NCBI GenBank assembly: GCA_027729865.1
Contig: JAQCBM010000087.1
Coordinates: forward strand, 1 to 7,701
Reading direction: 5' to 3'
DNA: 7,701 nt
DNA from: Actinomycetota bacterium
Lineage (GTDB): Bacteria > Actinomycetota > Actinomycetes > S36-B12
The notes beneath the pieces are model-generated. The model worked only from the letters and a program-made list of their open reading frames with translations, had not been told where the DNA came from and made no database searches. Shown here in pieces: positions 6,312-7,701 of this stretch; within the stretch, counting starts at the first letter, position 1; each line of letters opens with the position of its first letter. Both the position numbers and the translations under genes were made by a program.

Positions 6312-7384
6312 CCACGCTCCCAGAAACTCGGTCCGACCGGCTGTTGGAAGTCCGAAGCCGCTACGAGGAATCCTTCCTCATCTAGCCGGATTGGCAACTG
6401 CGGCATGCGCCGGGCCGCCGGCCCAAAGATAACGTCGCCGGAATCGGCCAAATCGAATGTGGACTGGTGGCACGGGCACAGCAGGTGATGCGTCCGGTGC
6501 TCGTAGAGGGCAATCGGGCAGCCCACGTGGGTGCAGATCTTCGAGTAGGCCAGGATGCCTTGGTAGTCCCAGCCTTCGCCTTGCTGGGAGCGGATCTCTT
6601 CGGGGTCCATCCGGACGAGGATGATCGCCGACTTGCCCCGATCCCGCATGTTCGCCACCGGGTCGTCCTTGAGGTCCTTGATGGACATAGGCAGTGCCGA
6701 GACAAGGCCACCGACCGGGATTTCCTCAGGTCGGATGCCTGCAACGTTCTCGCCGGTGCTGTGACCGATGTCCGGGACGATGCGTTCACCGTCGCGCCAG
6801 GTCGTAGTGGACAGAATCTCCACGGGGTTTGCACCCGGGGGCGTTTGCCACAAGTCACGCAGCATGATGACTAGGGGAATGGGGAACAGCGCGAGGGCGC
6901 CGATCAGTGTGCGCCGGATGATCGGGTATCGAGCGAAACCAGACTCCTCCTTGCCACGCTCGTAGGTGGCGGCTGCCTCTTCGGTCGCGTCCTTGGGAGA
7001 CGTCATGTCGTGGCGCTCTTGGACCACTTCGACGTCGGGCATCAGTTTCTTGGCCCACTGGATTGCACCAGCGCCGATGAAGAAGATGGCGCCGCCGAAG
7101 GTGAGGCCTAACGCCAGGTTGCTGGCTCCAACCTCACCGAGAACGGGGACGTAGATCACGGTGCTGACGTCGATACTCACAAAGGCGACGACGAACAGCA
7201 CCACCAGAAGCATGGACAGAATGAACATGCTGGCTACCTGGCGCTCGGCGCGGCGGGCAGCCTTGGGGTCGGTGTCCGTGACGCGAGGCTTGTGCGGGAT
7301 GTCCGCTACCGGGAGGTAGCCGAGTTTCGGCTCTCCGTGCGGCGGATTCGCCGGGAGGATGCTGGCGTCGTCTCGTTTGCTCAT
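6308..7384 (-). CDS. qcrA: Menaquinol:cytochrome c reductase Rieske iron-sulfur subunit
   Basis: QcrA takes an electron from menaquinol at the Qo site through its [2Fe-2S] cluster and hands it to the c hemes of QcrC. It has 358 residues. Three membrane helices (about 50-70, 90-111 and 157-179) mark the actinobacterial form; most bacterial Rieske proteins have one. The Rieske domain is C-terminal: CTHVGC holds ligands Cys284 and His286 plus Cys289, and CPCHQS holds ligands Cys303 and His306 plus Cys305. Cys289 and Cys305 should form the stabilising disulfide. All ligands are intact. The ATG at 7384 is chosen because it forms an ATGA overlap with the qcrC stop, has AAGG just upstream and gives the usual length. 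A GTG extension to 7444 would run into qcrC. The stop overlaps the qcrB start by four bases. Confidence 0.97.
   Translation of the reverse strand: MSKRDDASILPANPPHGEPKLGYLPVADIPHKPRVTDTDPKAARRAERQVASMFILSMLLVVLFVVAFVSIDVSTVIYVPVLGEVGASNLALGLTFGGAIFFIGAGAIQWAKKLMPDVEVVQERHDMTSPKDATEEAAATYERGKEESGFARYPIIRRTLIGALALFPIPLVIMLRDLWQTPPGANPVEILSTTTWRDGERIVPDIGHSTGENVAGIRPEEIPVGGLVSALPMSIKDLKDDPVANMRDRGKSAIILVRMDPEEIRSQQGEGWDYQGILAYSKICTHVGCPIALYEHRTHHLLCPCHQSTFDLADSGDVIFGPAARRMPQLPIRLDEEGFLVAASDFQQPVGPSFWERG
6317..6321 (-). promoter_or_regulatory. Ribosome binding site of qcrB
   Basis: GGGAG on the minus strand, five bases before the qcrB ATG and inside the end of qcrA. It supports the start at 6311 and shows that qcrB can recruit ribosomes as well as being coupled to qcrA by the ATGA overlap. 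Confidence 0.7.
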
Positions 7385-7701
7385 CGTGCCTTGATTCCGA
7401 TCCAGACGGCCGCGGCGATCAGCGCGGCGAAAACGGCGGTCCACATGAACAGACCCTCAACCACGGGTCCGAGGCGACCCAGGGACAGGCCGCCGGGACT
7501 CGGGGCTTGCTGGAGAGAGTCGATATAAGCGAGGATCTGCTGCTTTTCCTCGACGGGCAGGGTCTCGTCGGAGAAGATCGGCATGTTCTGCGGGCCGGTC
7601 AGCATCGCCTCGTAGATCTCTTGCGGAGTTGCATTCATCAAGCTGGGCGCGTACTTCCCGTTGGTCAGAGCGCCGCCGCCACCGGCTGCCTGGTGGCACT
7701 G
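7381..7701 (-). CDS. qcrC: Diheme cytochrome c subunit of complex III, C-terminal part (5' end outside window)
   Basis: QcrC is the membrane-anchored diheme cytochrome c that passes electrons from the Rieske protein directly to cytochrome oxidase in the actinobacterial supercomplex. The frame runs to the right edge, and 106 C-terminal residues are visible. They start within the second heme-binding motif: Gln-Cys-His, the end of CxQCH, at 7701-7693. The first cysteine of that motif lies outside the window. NMPIF, about 40 residues later, supplies the probable axial methionine. Small-residue and Pro-rich sequence then leads to a C-terminal membrane helix (EGLFMWTAVFAAL onward) and the basic end IKAR. 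The TGA stop shares ATGA with the start of qcrA. In related genomes ctaE usually lies just upstream of qcrC; that cannot be seen here. Confidence 0.95.
   Translation of the reverse strand, partial: QCHQAAGGGGALTNGKYAPSLMNATPQEIYEAMLTGPQNMPIFSDETLPVEEKQQILAYIDSLQQAPSPGGLSLGRLGPVVEGLFMWTAVFAALIAAAVWIGIKAR
7389..7392 (-). promoter_or_regulatory. Ribosome binding site deciding the qcrA start
   Basis: AAGG on the minus strand, four bases before the ATG at 7384 and within the last codons of qcrC. It favours this start over the upstream in-frame GTG at 7444. Confidence 0.55.

Noticed and set aside
7385..7444. GTG start 60 bases upstream for qcrA
   Set aside because: It adds 20 Arg-rich residues that are an out-of-frame reading of qcrC, while the ATG at 7384 has a ribosome binding site and the typical ATGA overlap.
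1..7701. Mobile element, defence system, CRISPR array, tRNA or riboswitch
   Set aside because: No repeats, transposase, integrase, tRNA-like folds or unexplained gene-free stretches were found; nearly every base is assigned to conserved housekeeping-type genes.

Overview
The window looks like the chromosome of a GC-rich actinobacterium (roughly 60% GC by eye; order not determinable). The evidence is a three-helix Rieske subunit QcrA, a QcrC fragment with a C-terminal membrane anchor, the actinobacterium-specific oxidase subunit CtaF, and an LdtMt2-like L,D-transpeptidase lipoprotein. Linked ctaCDF and qcrCAB clusters are typical of Actinomycetes.

Layout. On the + strand: the 3' end of ctaD (1-543, cut by the window edge), ctaF (543-938) and an L,D-transpeptidase lipoprotein gene (995-2221). 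On the - strand, read from the right edge: the 3' end of qcrC (7701-7381, cut), qcrA (7384-6308), qcrB (6311-4545), a strong intrinsic terminator (4521-4486), and a molybdopterin-dependent oxidoreductase gene (4449-2218). The oxidoreductase gene converges on the transpeptidase gene, and their stop codons overlap by 4 bases. The window is almost entirely coding. The only gaps are 939-994 and 4450-4544, so no gene-free stretch exceeds 300 bases. I see no tRNA, rRNA, CRISPR array, insertion sequence or integrase.

How the genes work together. QcrC, QcrA and QcrB form the menaquinol:cytochrome c reductase (complex III). CtaD and CtaF belong to the aa3-type cytochrome c oxidase (complex IV). In actinobacteria the two complexes form one supercomplex, in which the diheme QcrC takes the place of a soluble cytochrome c. 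The qcr genes are chained by two 4-base ATGA start/stop overlaps, and ctaD/ctaF by a TGATG overlap, which suggests translational coupling. The transpeptidase acts on peptidoglycan outside the membrane and has no evident mechanistic link to respiration. The molybdoenzyme is a cytoplasmic, [4Fe-4S]- and bis-MGD-type protein with no partner subunit nearby and an unknown substrate.

Most of the window is ordinary, highly conserved respiratory core. I see no clear new system. The part most worth a second look is the orphan molybdoenzyme, whose likely molybdenum-ligand position appears to be aspartate and whose gene sits directly behind the qcr terminator with no recognisable ribosome binding site.
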